Below, in pieces: positions 49,168 through 60,129 of a DNA stretch of 64,000 nt. Positions within the stretch are counted from its first letter, which is position 1. Each line of letters opens with the position of its first letter. The stretch lies in the NCBI GenBank assembly GCA_026027325.1, contig JAMSLZ010000007.1:186001-250000 (forward strand). The letters run 5' to 3'. A program made the position numbers and the translations under genes. A model generated the notes under the pieces. It searched no databases and was not told where the DNA came from. It saw only the letters and a program-made list of their open reading frames with translations. This stretch comes from Actinomucor elegans (lineage: Eukaryota > Mucoromycota > Mucoromycetes > Mucorales > Mucoraceae).

Positions 49168-49362
49168 ATGCCTTTAAAAAAGAAGCCGCCATTTGACAGA
49201 AAAAATCGGTCTTCAGGGATCGAAAATTGCTCATTGGCACTGTTTTCCGCTCCTCAATTTAAAAAATCACTCTTTGGCGTTACGGCGGCTGTATCTCTGT
49301 CTTTAATTCCTTGTAAGCGCTTGGAACTTTTTCAAGACAAGTTACTGTATCCTTACACCTGA
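49168..49362 (+). CDS. Small hypothetical ORF
   Basis: An ATG-started frame of 64 codons directly after the tandem array. The peptide is basic at first (MPLKKKPPFDRKNRSSG), with a central hydrophobic part (VTAAVSLSLIPC) and ends in LFQDKLLYPYT. Its composition is more protein-like than surrounding AT-rich DNA. It could be a small gene or a fragment of repetitive sequence. No family recognised. Confidence 0.3.
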   Translation: MPLKKKPPFDRKNRSSGIENCSLALFSAPQFKKSLFGVTAAVSLSLIPCKRLELFQDKLLYPYT

Positions 49363-50284
49363 TCTTTCTTTTCCCCTTTAATGGGCTTGTTTTTATTAAC
49401 AAATCTTATTCATACAAATAAAAAAAAAGGATGCCATTATAGATGCATAATATCTCGCTTTTCATACCCATACAGCAGAACATTTTGTACATTCTGAGCA
49501 TACGTTGTGACAGTAAACTAGAATTAGTTGAGAGATCTATAGATTTAAGTTGCATAAAACAACTGAAATTGAATGACAATCATTAAAGCAGGATGCCCTC
49601 GTCGCGCTTTACTTAAATAATGCTTCTGATGGGTTCAAAAATGCATTAAACATGTCCTAGTATTCAAATGTTACATTCAACTGAAATTGATAAGATGATT
49701 GCCTATGTAAGAACAATTGGCTTCCGCTGCCCTATCGATTAATAGAATAATACCATCCAAGCTTGCCGTAAATACTATAAATATATGACACGTATTTTTA
49801 TACTTTAAGTTGGTTTATATCCTATGTTGATAAATATTATATTATAATTACTCCTATGTAGAGATGTTGGCAATAACATATTATTGTCGCACTTTTGGTA
49901 AAGATCGCCTTGCTGATTCTTCTAGTATATCCTTTCTAAGGGAATTTGTGGGTGATTCAGAAACGTTCACTTTGTCAAAAGATCAGCTTTACTATTGTTC
50001 ATTGGCTATTGATTATATAGAGATGTAGATTCATAAGCTTAATTAAACGTTGTTATTATAATATGCCATAAGCTAGACGTGTTTATTGCCTACAAGACCT
50101 CTAAACTGCGGCTGAAAGACATCAATAATTTCGATATTTTTGTCTGTTTCTCATTATTTTCGACTTTGGTTGTAAGCATTTGTTCAAGTGATAGTAGAAT
50201 CAAGAATAATAATTGGAATAATCTAGTATATTAATCAGATTTCATTCTAGTATGGCATAAGGGCTTTTAAATCAAACATTTTTA
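49363..50284. other. Intergenic, nothing recognised
   Basis: AT-rich spacer upstream of the PITP gene's 3' end. Short frames only. Confidence 0.6.
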
Positions 50285-51348
50285 TTACAAGTTTTCATCT
50301 ACTTTAATACCAGCAATTTCGCCCTGGTTTCTTTTATCGTCTAGATCCAGCTTGGTTTTTGCTTCCAAGTCGCGAATATCTTGAATAGACATGCCATACC
50401 ATTTATCAGTCCAACAGAACAGTTGTCTATAAGAATATTAGTATATGAACATGGAAATAATTGTATCAACTACCTATGAAACTTAGTAAACAGAGTTTGA
50501 ACCATATTAGCCAAGAAGGATTCAACCCGAGTTTGAATACCAAACCATTTGAATTCGATATAGACAAGTTTGTAACAAGTCATTACAGGCTCACAATTCT
50601 TTTGCCACTCAGGATCAGTTAAAGGACCACGACCTGTCTTTTCAGAGTGAAATAGCTTAGGATCTTCATCTTCTTTATAATCTTTAGCATCTATCTTATC
50701 GTTAGCAATGTCGATAATGATAACATTTCTCTTTTTCAAGTCTTCTTTCGATATCTTCAAGGCATTTTCGATTTCTCCGCGTGAACCATCAACATGTAAT
50801 GTCTCATATACAATTGAGAAACTATCCTTCATATAACCGTTCTGACTATTCAATTAGTAGGCTGATCCGTATAGCACTTAAAAATGTATTACCTTGAGAA
50901 CTACAAATGGTTTAATGAACGCGTCTTTTTTTTTTGGTTTTTAAAATGCAGCACTTACCAGTTTTACAATATGGATATGCATTCCAAGCCTATTAACACA
51001 AGTTGGGTTTAGGAATTTCAAATGGCATATTTTAAGCCTCACCTCTTCGTATAAATCAAGTGCACCAGCTGGAGCAACTGCTTTAACGATAGCAGGGACG
51101 CGAGAAGCAAGGCGAAAAATCTTGTAAGTATATTGTCCTTTTTCATTCGGTTTCTCATAAGGTTCGTTCTTTACAACCTCAACGCCTTCACCACCACCTG
51201 TTTGCTCTTTTGAAGCAAGTGCCGTAGCATATAACTGGGCTTTTATATGTCAGTCAAAGACTGTGTTAACTCTTTAATCTAATACTTTACCGACTTGATA
51301 TTCTGCTTCTGTACAATTGTTAATGACTCGATATTCGTTAATAATCAT
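50285..51348 (-). CDS. Class I phosphatidylinositol transfer protein (PITP)
   Basis: Six exons (51348-51291, 51239-51043, 50989-50959, 50900-50893, 50841-50474, 50426-50285; introns 47-58 nt) give 267 residues, the usual size of PITP-alpha/beta. The START-like fold is recognised by [19 protein letters not shown] at the N-terminus, [61 protein letters not shown] and the C-terminal [15 protein letters not shown]. The protein moves phosphatidylinositol and phosphatidylcholine between membranes in the cytosol. Exon 4 is only 8 nt and is needed to keep the frame and the conserved KTV-x-x-x-YMKD block. This PITP family is distinct from yeast Sec14. The gene stands alone on the minus strand. Confidence 0.93.
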
Positions 51349-52946
51349 TGTGATTTCAAAGATAGTAGAGAGAAAGAGAAAAAGATGAAAAAAAGTACTA
51401 TTATACAGCTTTTTATAGATTCTTGACTCGTTTTTTTGAAAATGATGTGCACACCATACTAAGTAGGTATCACATGATGCTTCTTGGGCAATAGCAATAA
51501 CAAACGTCGTATATCATCCGACCACGTATCATAATAAACAATCATACGGCGGTATCAGACAGGCTACTACTATCTGCTACCTTGTTGGAAATCAGTATAC
51601 AGTTAAGTCAGCAAAAATTAACTGATGATGACGATGTTTGTTTTCGTCTATTCTCATGCAGATTATCAAGGTAAATTGCGGACAACTAAAAATGACATAG
51701 TATGTCCTCAGTATATATACACAACTGGAATCCAGGAGGACGAGACAGTCATATTACCGTTAGTCAAAAAAGAATAGTGTCATTTACATATCAAACCAAC
51801 AGCGTGAACCTAATTGATATTAAGTATTATGTATTGGGTAACTTCTAGCGCATCTCCAGAAAGAGCATAGTTTTTTTTTTTTTTACGTTTCCTCTTCCCC
51901 CCGGAAATCATCGATATTGGCTATTGATCTAGATACGGTTTTATAAGTGAATAGACTTCTGCCTTTCTATACGAATCGTTAGTGTCCACTTGTTAATTTC
52001 AAGCATCAATGCATAAATGAGTGTATTTGAAAGAGCGTTTTTGTTTCCTGTATATTTTGTCCAAAAATCAATGATATCTTGGTTCAACAAACTCGCTATC
52101 TCAGCTACGTCAATTCCAGCTAACAGTAGAAAAAAGTGAAAAATGCAAGTGTCGACCTACCCCTATGTTTTTTTTCAATTTTGAATAAATTGAGTTTTTA
52201 AATGAATAAAGACATTTGGATATCACGATGTTTACCAGAAAACATCTTTCAGAGATTTGGCATGGTTTGGAGATATTTAGAGCTATTTTATTCAAGATAA
52301 ATGAGAATGACTGATTTTCAAAAAACTTCATTATAAAATGTAATCTACTATTACATTTGAAATGAGTTGCTGATCCTATTTGCCGCATTAAAAAAAAAGA
52401 TTTATATTTTACCATGAAACTACTCTCATATTTTAATAGTAGGTTTAAACAAAGCCTCATTTCTTTTAGCCTTAGTTTAACAAAACTACCCATCCTATAT
52501 TGTTACATTATTTAATTGTAGTATAATGAATGCATTACAATGTTTAATTACATTCAACAGCCCTTTAATATATCATTAACTTTTAACAGAAGCCAATATA
52601 ACACCGGATCTGTATGATGGCCCATGCCCTTCTGGATCTATTAGGAACAGCGCTTTCTGACTTAATCAAGTACCTGTTAGCAATTAAAATCATGATTATG
52701 AGTGTTGGTACGAGTTCTTTAGGCCTGTAAGTTACAAGTTCAGAGTTTTTCATTCCATTTCTCAAGGATATATTCGTATATTAAAAATACCAAGGAAATA
52801 CAATTTTAATATCGAAAACTCTTTTAATGCAGAAGGGTCAGGTTATCAGGTAGCACACATTTACGTGTTTTATTTGAAACTCCCGTCCAAACGGATATAA
52901 AAACAAATAGTGTTGAGACTCATCCTTTTCCTACCATATAGAACCA
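51349..52946. other. Intergenic between divergent genes
   Basis: About 1.6 kb with a 127-codon frame on the minus strand at 52110-52493. That frame is AT-driven (Phe, Leu, Lys, Ser-rich) and has no motif, so I do not call it. Promoters of PITP and CCZ1 should lie at the ends. Confidence 0.55.
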
Positions 52947-55196
52947 ATGTCGAGCCAAGACGCTCAAAGCAATAATAATGATTCCCCCATTATGCCTAGA
53001 TTAGGTAGAAATTCACCCATTTTATCTTATTTTTGCGTGTATAACCCATCATTGGGTCAATCCGAAGAGAATACCAAAGATCAAATCCTGTACTATACGG
53101 CAAAAAAAGTTGTCCCTGCCGATGTCAAGATGAAGCAAGTTGGTCTCGCTCAAGCTCTCGTGAATTTTACCTCGTACATAATCAATATCGAAATTAGAAC
53201 TATATAACAAACGAATAACCTGTACTTTCTACTATAGAACGTTCTCCCCCTCTCACCCTACACAAAATGTCCATTCACAAAAGAATCGAATGGTGTTTTT
53301 GCAGCCAGAACCAGGATTTTGGATGCACATGTGCGTAGAATTAGGAATCATGAGAAAGCAAATCAAGGACTCCAAAGGGAAAGAAAAACTAGTCACTGAA
53401 TATTTGGATTCTCAGTTAAATGACAAGGCTTTGGAAGCTGTATTAAAGATAGGATACGAGCAGTTCAAGGTAACACACAAGTATCAATACATAGTTTGCA
53501 TCTTAACTAAATAATATCAGCTTCTCAATGGTACTTTTGCTTCAATACTTTATGGAAACAACAGTACCAAAGAACTACCTACAAGACAACGAGCAAGATC
53601 TTTAATGCACGCAATTGAAGAGTTCTTTTCAGATTGGATATGGAAGTGGGATTTCGATCGTTTAGATATTATGTGTTTTACTGCCGTCTTCAACGGTGTA
53701 CCGACACAGCCTGTATTACGAGCCAATTATCTGCGCATTCATGCACTAGATGAAGCCATCAAAGAGCATTTTGAACAGCGCGTTCACCACCTATTCGTAT
53801 TGAACGTAGAGGACGGCACGTTAATCTATCGTTCACCAGATCTCTGTATCCAAGATGTCTGTGCATTACGAAAGCACGTCCTCAAGAAAGTCGAAAAACA
53901 TGCCAATGCCGAGAAACGTAAATTGGATCTAGAACTAGCCTCAGTGATGATGAAAAAAGATACCAAAGTATCCAGCCTTAAACAATTTACAAAGTCATTA
54001 TCGAATACGCACATCCTGAGCTATTTCTCTGCAGGTGGATCAAAATCCACTGAGTCTGTAGCTTCCTCTAAAACAACAAACCCATCAGCAACTTCTTCGA
54101 TTGATTCTGTGGCTGCGTTGCCTGTATCTGCTTTGGATATACCCACAGCACCCTCTTCACCCAATGTGTCATGTGTGTCTGACGTTCCATCCACTGCAAA
54201 AGACGGCATTTATCTCACAGGTTTAGTGGAATCTACTGCCATTGGTATGAATGGTGAGGAAAGGCCAGTGACAAAATCAGACCTAGTTCGCGTCTATCTT
54301 TCTAGTCGCTATCCTTCCGAGCAACTCGAAGCAGATCAAGACAGACTTGTAGAATATTACTTGTTAGTATACAAGGTAAACCTCCCTTTTTTGACCTTGA
54401 AGTAAACCCTCATACTAAACTTCATGGGTAGCATAAAAGCAATCTAGTATGGAATTTCTTGTTGCCAGCCACTTCAAAATCGCAAGATCTCTTATCTGAT
54501 CCTTTGTTTTACACACAGCTGGAGAATTATATGGCTGAACAAAAGCTAGATCAACTCACCACCGTCTTGACCGAAAATATTGCCAGTGTCCAAGAGAAAA
54601 GGTAGCTGCAACATGTATGCTGCTACAATTTATGCTAATAGAAATTATAGCCTTGATCTAGGAAAGCATTATAAATGCTTTTATTATGATAATGCAACGC
54701 TCAATATTAAATCCACCATGATCGATCCGCGTTCAGTATCCAAAAACCCCAAGGAGAAAAAGGCTGCAGTACAAGTGACAAATGAAATGCTATTGCAGTT
54801 ACTAGAAGTGAGAGAGGATTTTGAAAAAATGCCACGTACCAGTGAAGTGTATACCCGATCAACTTCAAATCACTGGGTAGCAGGAAACCGAGTCTATAAT
54901 ACTTTGCGGGTGGCAGAGGAAACAAGTGAAGAAGGAAGTAACACAGTGGTTCATGAAAATAGATCCTCTCTTGATGAACGATCAAGAGATGATGATTTAG
55001 AAGACTTTACTGAAATGTACCTGATTGCTGCCAAAAAGGACACTTCTTTAGCAGATGTAGAAGGTAAGATCACCGTTATATCAAACAATTCATAGCTAAT
55101 ATGCTCCTCTCTTTTTTTCTTTCTTTTTCTTTTTTTTCTATAGAAACACTTAACAAAATGAGTACAAGTTTATTAAATACAATGCATATTGAATAA
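52947..55196 (+). CDS. CCZ1: Vacuolar Rab7 exchange factor subunit Ccz1
   Basis: Six exons (52947-53173, 53238-53469, 53521-54375, 54432-54601, 54651-55063, 55144-55196; introns 49-80 nt) give 649 residues. The longin-type N-terminus reads ILSYFCVYNPSLGQSEENTK and QILYYTAKK near 24-55, the signature of Ccz1. Together with Mon1 it forms the GEF for Ypt7/Rab7 on late endosomes and vacuoles. A second longin-like part follows (FWMHMCVELGIMRKQ, LLNGTFASILYG, EEFFSDWIWKWDF). Then come a Ser/Thr/Ala-rich linker (about 360-420) and a C-terminal longin-like region (LVWNFLLPATSKS, HYKCFYYDNATLNIKST). The last exon adds 17 residues and brings the stop to within 11 bp of the convergent DUF4396 gene. Confidence 0.9.
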
Positions 55197-55207
55197 AGCA
55201 ATAACAG

Positions 55208-55917
55208 TTAATGACATGATTTGCCAAGCGCTTTTAATCTCCAATAGTTATAAGGCAATGGAACCACAAACCCTGCTGCAGCACTGATGGCGGCTGCCAT
55301 CCAAAATTTAGGATCATGGAACAAGACCTGGCCTCCCATCAAATGGAAATTTGTAATATTCTCTGACGCTTCCATCGCCAACATAGATACAAAGCTCATG
55401 CCCATAGCTGTCTTGAATGCAGCAGGGTAAGGTACTTTCATTGATCGCTTCAATAGCACCGTTTCTAATACAATAGACGTGGAAATACCTGCCACCTATC
55501 ATAGTATATGAGTTATTTTCCTTCTTTAGATGCATCTCAATATGTTTACCATAGCTGCTGCTGTACTATACAATGGTGACATTTCAGGATAATTGTATTG
55601 CAAATACCACATCATAGCGAAATCACCACTAGTACACCCAATAAGACATCTATTGCCTATAATTTAGCTATGCAAACAAGGCCGTGACTTTTGCAAATGG
55701 TATACCTGAACGTATTGATTCTTGTTCGCTGCCAAGTGACTGGATCCGACCAAAACTTGATGCTTGCCATAGAGAGTTTTTTCGGCTCCTGTTTCTTTGT
55801 TTCATGACAGCAAGACGAAGAATTTCGCGAGTTTGACACATGCATGGTGGACGTTTGAATTAATGAAACAGCATGTCGCGCTAATTGAGGTCTTTTTAAG
55901 TGGTGTAGGCTCAACAT
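55208..55917 (-). CDS. DUF4396-type four-helix membrane protein
   Basis: Exons 55917-55706, 55649-55550 and 55495-55208 (introns 56 and 54 nt) give 199 residues. The first 60 residues are basic and Ser/His-rich, possibly a targeting segment. Four hydrophobic segments follow: CTSGDFAMMWYLQYNYP, MVAGISTSIVLETVLL, AMGMSFVSMLAMEASENI and MAAAISAAAGFVVPLPYNYW. The order and the MSFVSMLAMEASEN helix resemble the DUF4396 family of small membrane proteins of unknown function, sometimes linked to copper or iron oxidation genes in other organisms. The protein name is by resemblance only. It converges on CCZ1 with 11 bp between stops, so the two transcripts must overlap. Confidence 0.7.
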
Positions 55918-56995
55918 AATATTTTAATATAGTGCAGAGTAGACAAAACCCCCCGGAAAAAAAACTAGACGTTCTTTATATACGGAAGTCATTTGCTATT
56001 TTATCCGTTTGTTGTGAGCAAGTTGTGCTGCAAAATGCTTACAAGGTATTATTTCTTCCCGCTTTAAGGCGTGAGATTATTTAATGACTTTTTATTGGCT
56101 GAATGATATGAAACAGCGCTGCTTCACTTTTCATTGGACATCAGAAATACTTTGTTAGAAGCGCAACTTAGCGCAAGGTGCACCCTAAAGAAAATAACGG
56201 TTCTAATGAAACAATTAACTGGATAAAGTTTCAGACGCCAGAAATACGCCAAAAGGAGAAGGCTGTTAATTAAGAAAGAATCTTGTCTGTACACATTTTG
56301 GCAAAAGATGTATATTAACTATAGTTGGAAATATAGGTTTGAAGAACTGTACTACATGGACTATCGAGGCGTATTTCTTGATGAGCAGCTTGTGCGTAAA
56401 TTAGCCCTTTTTCGTACACAGACAATGCGCTATTGTTCTTATATCAAAACCTGCTTTAAAACGTTATCTATTGTAGTAGTAGGTAACACACCGAATTTGT
56501 GGAGTGTTTCATCCATGATGACTATCTGATAAATTGTATCATACATATGTAATGCTGCAAAAGTAAGATGCAACTGAACGCTTATCAGTTCAATGAAATG
56601 GAATTTAGATGAGATATGTAGATTTCTATGCAGCAAAACTCTATCGTTATATCTACGTAGCAGTAAATTGTACCTTCCATAATAGTAAGTGATTTATAGC
56701 CATTAATGTGAGAATGACTCCAGATCTCACTGTTGAGTTTTCTACTGTAGTGGCTACCTTTCTCACTCGATACTATGCTGGCATGTTAATGTCAGATGAT
56801 ACTAATTGCGATACTAGAACAATTTACGCGCATAAATCAAGCCCAGGGAACAAAGGTCTTTCTACACATGATAAATGGCTTCATTTGGATTAAAGATGTC
56901 GTACGAAGAGTAATTAATTAATCAGCCTGTTTAAATAAGGATCTATTGTATTGTAACATGCTTCTTTTTTGTACTTTTTTTTTGCAACTATCAAC
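55918..56995. other. Intergenic, nothing recognised
   Basis: About 1.1 kb between divergent starts. Short AT-rich frames only. Confidence 0.6.
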
Positions 56996-57403
56996 ATGGC
57001 CCCACCTCCAAACACAAATCAAGCGTTATTCATCGTCATCTTTTCATTGATAGCATTCATTATTGTATTACTGACTTACGTATGCTGGTTAAAAAGAATG
57101 AAGTTGAGAGCCAAGCGAGATATACTAGAAGACCAGCATCGACTAGAACGCAACCAACAACTCAACGTAAACCATTTAACAACTGCACAGCTTCAGGAAA
57201 TGAAACCAGTATTATTACAGCAGTTATACGATCATCGAAGACCTGCTCCTGCTTATTCAAATCCTTTTGAAGATACCCCACAGTATACCCCCTCCAATCG
57301 CAATGATACGCTAGTGAACATTCATGATGATTCAGAAAGAGATGCGACTATCATACATACAGAACAGCAATTGAATGCAACTGGTAGTAATTCAAGAAGA
57401 TGA
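56996..57403 (+). CDS. Small single-pass membrane protein
   Basis: A single exon of 135 residues. The start at 56996 is the ATG with GCC after it, right before the membrane segment; an in-frame ATG 9 codons upstream is possible. Residues about 10-33 form one hydrophobic helix (ALFIVIFSLIAFIIVLLTY), followed by a basic stretch (WLKRMKLRAKRD), so the C-terminus should face the cytosol. The remainder is hydrophilic, Gln/Asn-rich with NPFEDTP and many His and Asp, probably disordered. No enzyme motif. Function unknown. Confidence 0.65.
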   Translation: MAPPPNTNQALFIVIFSLIAFIIVLLTYVCWLKRMKLRAKRDILEDQHRLERNQQLNVNHLTTAQLQEMKPVLLQQLYDHRRPAPAYSNPFEDTPQYTPSNRNDTLVNIHDDSERDATIIHTEQQLNATGSNSRR

Positions 57404-59238
57404 AGATGTAATATACGAATCTTGTTTATTGTATAATAAAAGTTCTGAAATGCGATTTATGGTTTCATTTGATGATCTGCCGGAAGTAGCAGTAACAATT
57501 ACAGAGGTTTTTTTTTTTAGGATCAAGAGTTTAAATACAGGCATAGTCTTTTATATATAAAGCTCAAAAATAGATTTTTTCTTGGTAAATAGATACTAGA
57601 GATCATGCAATAACTGTTTATTTAAATAAGACTTAAGCCAGGATACCATACCCGGTGTACTCTTCATTTTCAGGTCTGAGCCAAAAGATTCAAGATCAGT
57701 TTTTAAAGAAAGCAGTTTTGATAATATCTGTAATAATAACCACCGATGTGATTTAGACTAAGATAACAACTCAGTGGATTGATGACTCAGTTATATTAGA
57801 TGAGTATCCTAGATGAGTGGTATACTGACTTTTTACTATGTCAAATTCCAGCACTTTACTCTACCCTAGTCAAATTTTTTTTAAAGCTTTTAGGTACTAC
57901 TACATATTATATATCATCACGCCAAAAGTGTATAATAAATCTTAGTACTCTTATAATGTTTCTGCATCGGATTCCTGCCTGTACAATTAACTCTCAATTT
58001 AGTGGTGTTTTGTTTAGTAACATTCTCGATTTAATGGTGCATGATGTTCACCTTAGTATGGCTAAATAAACTAGGCAGCAAAAGTATATATCATGTTTCA
58101 AATATTTAACTATAAAGAACATTGTTTGGTAGGATAGAATAAGGAGCTTCATTTTGGAGAAGTATAACCATCTATGCGTCTGTTTTATAAAGAGAATGGA
58201 TACTAATAACTGTACTATTTAGTCTCTGGCGAATGACGGCAGCTCTGATTAATATGCAGGGTTAGCGCAGTTAAGCTTTTACTAAAATGAGCAGTCTTGC
58301 TGATCCATATGCTTTTGTGCTTATTGCACAAGAGTAATGGTATTGAAAAAAGAGATCAATAGACGTGGATATGACTGCATATATCATGCTTTTTAATCGC
58401 TTGGGTTGAATCCAACTGAACAGTGCTCATCTATTTAGAAAAGCAAGATGAAGCGAAAAGGGCCATTGAAAGAAGAGATACTGTTTTTAAGAATACCTAT
58501 TGTTTGTAATAGTATTCTTCTGAGTGGTCTCCATGATTTTTGTGGATAAGATGTAGCAAAGCTTAAACACTGTTTATACAGGGAACACTTTATAATAGAG
58601 TACATAAAATTTTCGCCAAAGTTTGAAATTGGCTAACTCAGTTTATTTTGACTTTTGAAATTACATCAAGAGTAGAATACTTAATGTTAAAAAAGACCGA
58701 GTTCAATTGAAGCTCAACTTGATTCAGCAGCTTGTTCTAGCGATGAAACGCGATACTTGGCTCAGATTTTCAGGAGTTTTGAAGTTGTCTGTTTTTTCCC
58801 ATCATTTGGTGAAGAGTTATATAATTTCTGATGTCTGCTAAGAAGCCAATATTTCTTTTACTTGAACGCTAGTTCTATTATCATCAGTAGTAACGGCCAA
58901 TATGTACAACAGCCAATAATATTTTTAAGTGGCATTTAATTGCACATCCAATGATACAAAAACTACTTCATACTTCTTTGGATATGAGGAGTTGTCATGC
59001 TACAAACTAATTTAGCCTTTTTTGAAATACATTCATAATTTGAGTAGTACATTATATATACTTTTAAAACAACTACCCATGTATACTTCTAAGTACTGTG
59101 AATCTATATAGCAAAAAATCCTGCTTTAAAATGCATTTTTTACTTTCAAATATGTACCCAATATATAACTTTTTTTTAAGAAAAAAACGAGGAATTAGGA
59201 GAAAATATCTTTCTAGATTACCCGACCAACCCTACTGT

Positions 59239-59275
59239 AATATGGCATCTGATGATTAGTACATACTCACATTGA
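59239..59275 (+). repeat. Dispersed motif copy, weak
   Basis: AATATGGCATCTGATGATTA then GTACATACTCACATTGA resembles the first part of the motif; the end is poorly kept. Confidence 0.35.
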
Positions 59276-59381
59276 ACTATTGCAAAAACGACAATATATA
59301 CGCAAAGAGTTAATGACGTTAGCTACATACTATTCATAAATTAATTTAATAGATTTGTGATCTTTTGTTTAATTCCGGTAA

Positions 59382-59423
59382 AATGTCGCATCTGATAAGT
59401 ACTCCATTATCAGAATAAGCTGC
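59382..59423 (+). repeat. Dispersed motif copy
   Basis: ATGTCGCATCTGATAAGTAC then TCCATTATCAGAATAAGCTGC, close to the 40871 copy. Confidence 0.55.
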
Positions 59424-59555
59424 CATATCTATTAAGACCTTCGCTTATTTGAAATGCTATGGATCTACTTTCACCAGTCCATAATTAATATTAAATTACA
59501 TATATTCATAGGAGCAAATTTCATTAATCTATAGATTCTTGATCGATCTTGGGTT

Positions 59556-59592
59556 AATGTCGCATCTGACAAGTAATCTAGGCTTAGAATGA
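59556..59592 (+). repeat. Dispersed motif copy
   Basis: ATGTCGCATCTGACAAGTAA then a diverged tail with TTAGAATGAAT; about 174 bp after the previous copy in the same orientation. Confidence 0.5.
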
Positions 59593-60129
59593 ATACTATA
59601 TATCAGAATCTTTATAAAAGACTTGATTTTGGTAAATAAACTTGATTCGCTTTTTTTTTAAAAAAAAAATAAAAAAAAAATGAGAAAAACTATGCAGAAG
59701 ACTTTTAGCCATGTGCCTATTAAATCGATTGTTTCCTATTTGACTGCAAGGATCCAATGCCAAAATGCCAGCATGAGGTGTAGGTCATGTAATATTATTT
59801 CCAAGAACGCAACAACATCAGTAGCCTTCAGTTCTATTTCGGCTCCACAAACAAAAAGTACCAGGCTAAACTGCGTCAAGATCCATAAAGATCAAAAAGA
59901 TCATCTTAAGTTCGTGACTGTCTTGACACATCATTGACTCTTACGCGAGATAGCGGCTTCTTTCCAGTGACAGATCTCGCGCTCTAGTGTTTGAGACTCC
60001 CCTGGCCACTCATTCAAATTTGTCACACACCTGATTGTTTTCTTTTTCAAATAAATGCTGCTTGCTTTTTCGCGTTCTCGTTTCGCTTCTTCTTCTTTAA
60101 GGTTATTGAAACGATCGTATAATACCGCA

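Larger units (their letters stand above)
57404..60129. other. Gene-poor spacer before ADE3
   Basis: About 2.7 kb without a supported gene. It holds three copies of the dispersed motif (59239, 59382, 59556) and an ATG-started frame of 85 codons at 59680-59937 preceded by an A/T run. That frame has Cys pairs (CQNASMRCRSCNII) but no convincing family. The last 150 bp are CT-rich and are the likely ADE3 promoter and leader. Confidence 0.5.

Noticed and set aside
52110..52493. 127-codon minus-strand frame upstream of CCZ1
   Set aside because: No motif, composition follows AT content (Phe, Leu, Lys, Ser), and no ordered pattern; long only because AT-rich stops happen to be missing.
59680..59937. 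85-codon plus-strand frame with Cys pairs before ADE3
   Set aside because: Has an ATG, but no family, an A/T-run leader and low-complexity Ser/Thr/Lys content; kept only as a note in the spacer entry.
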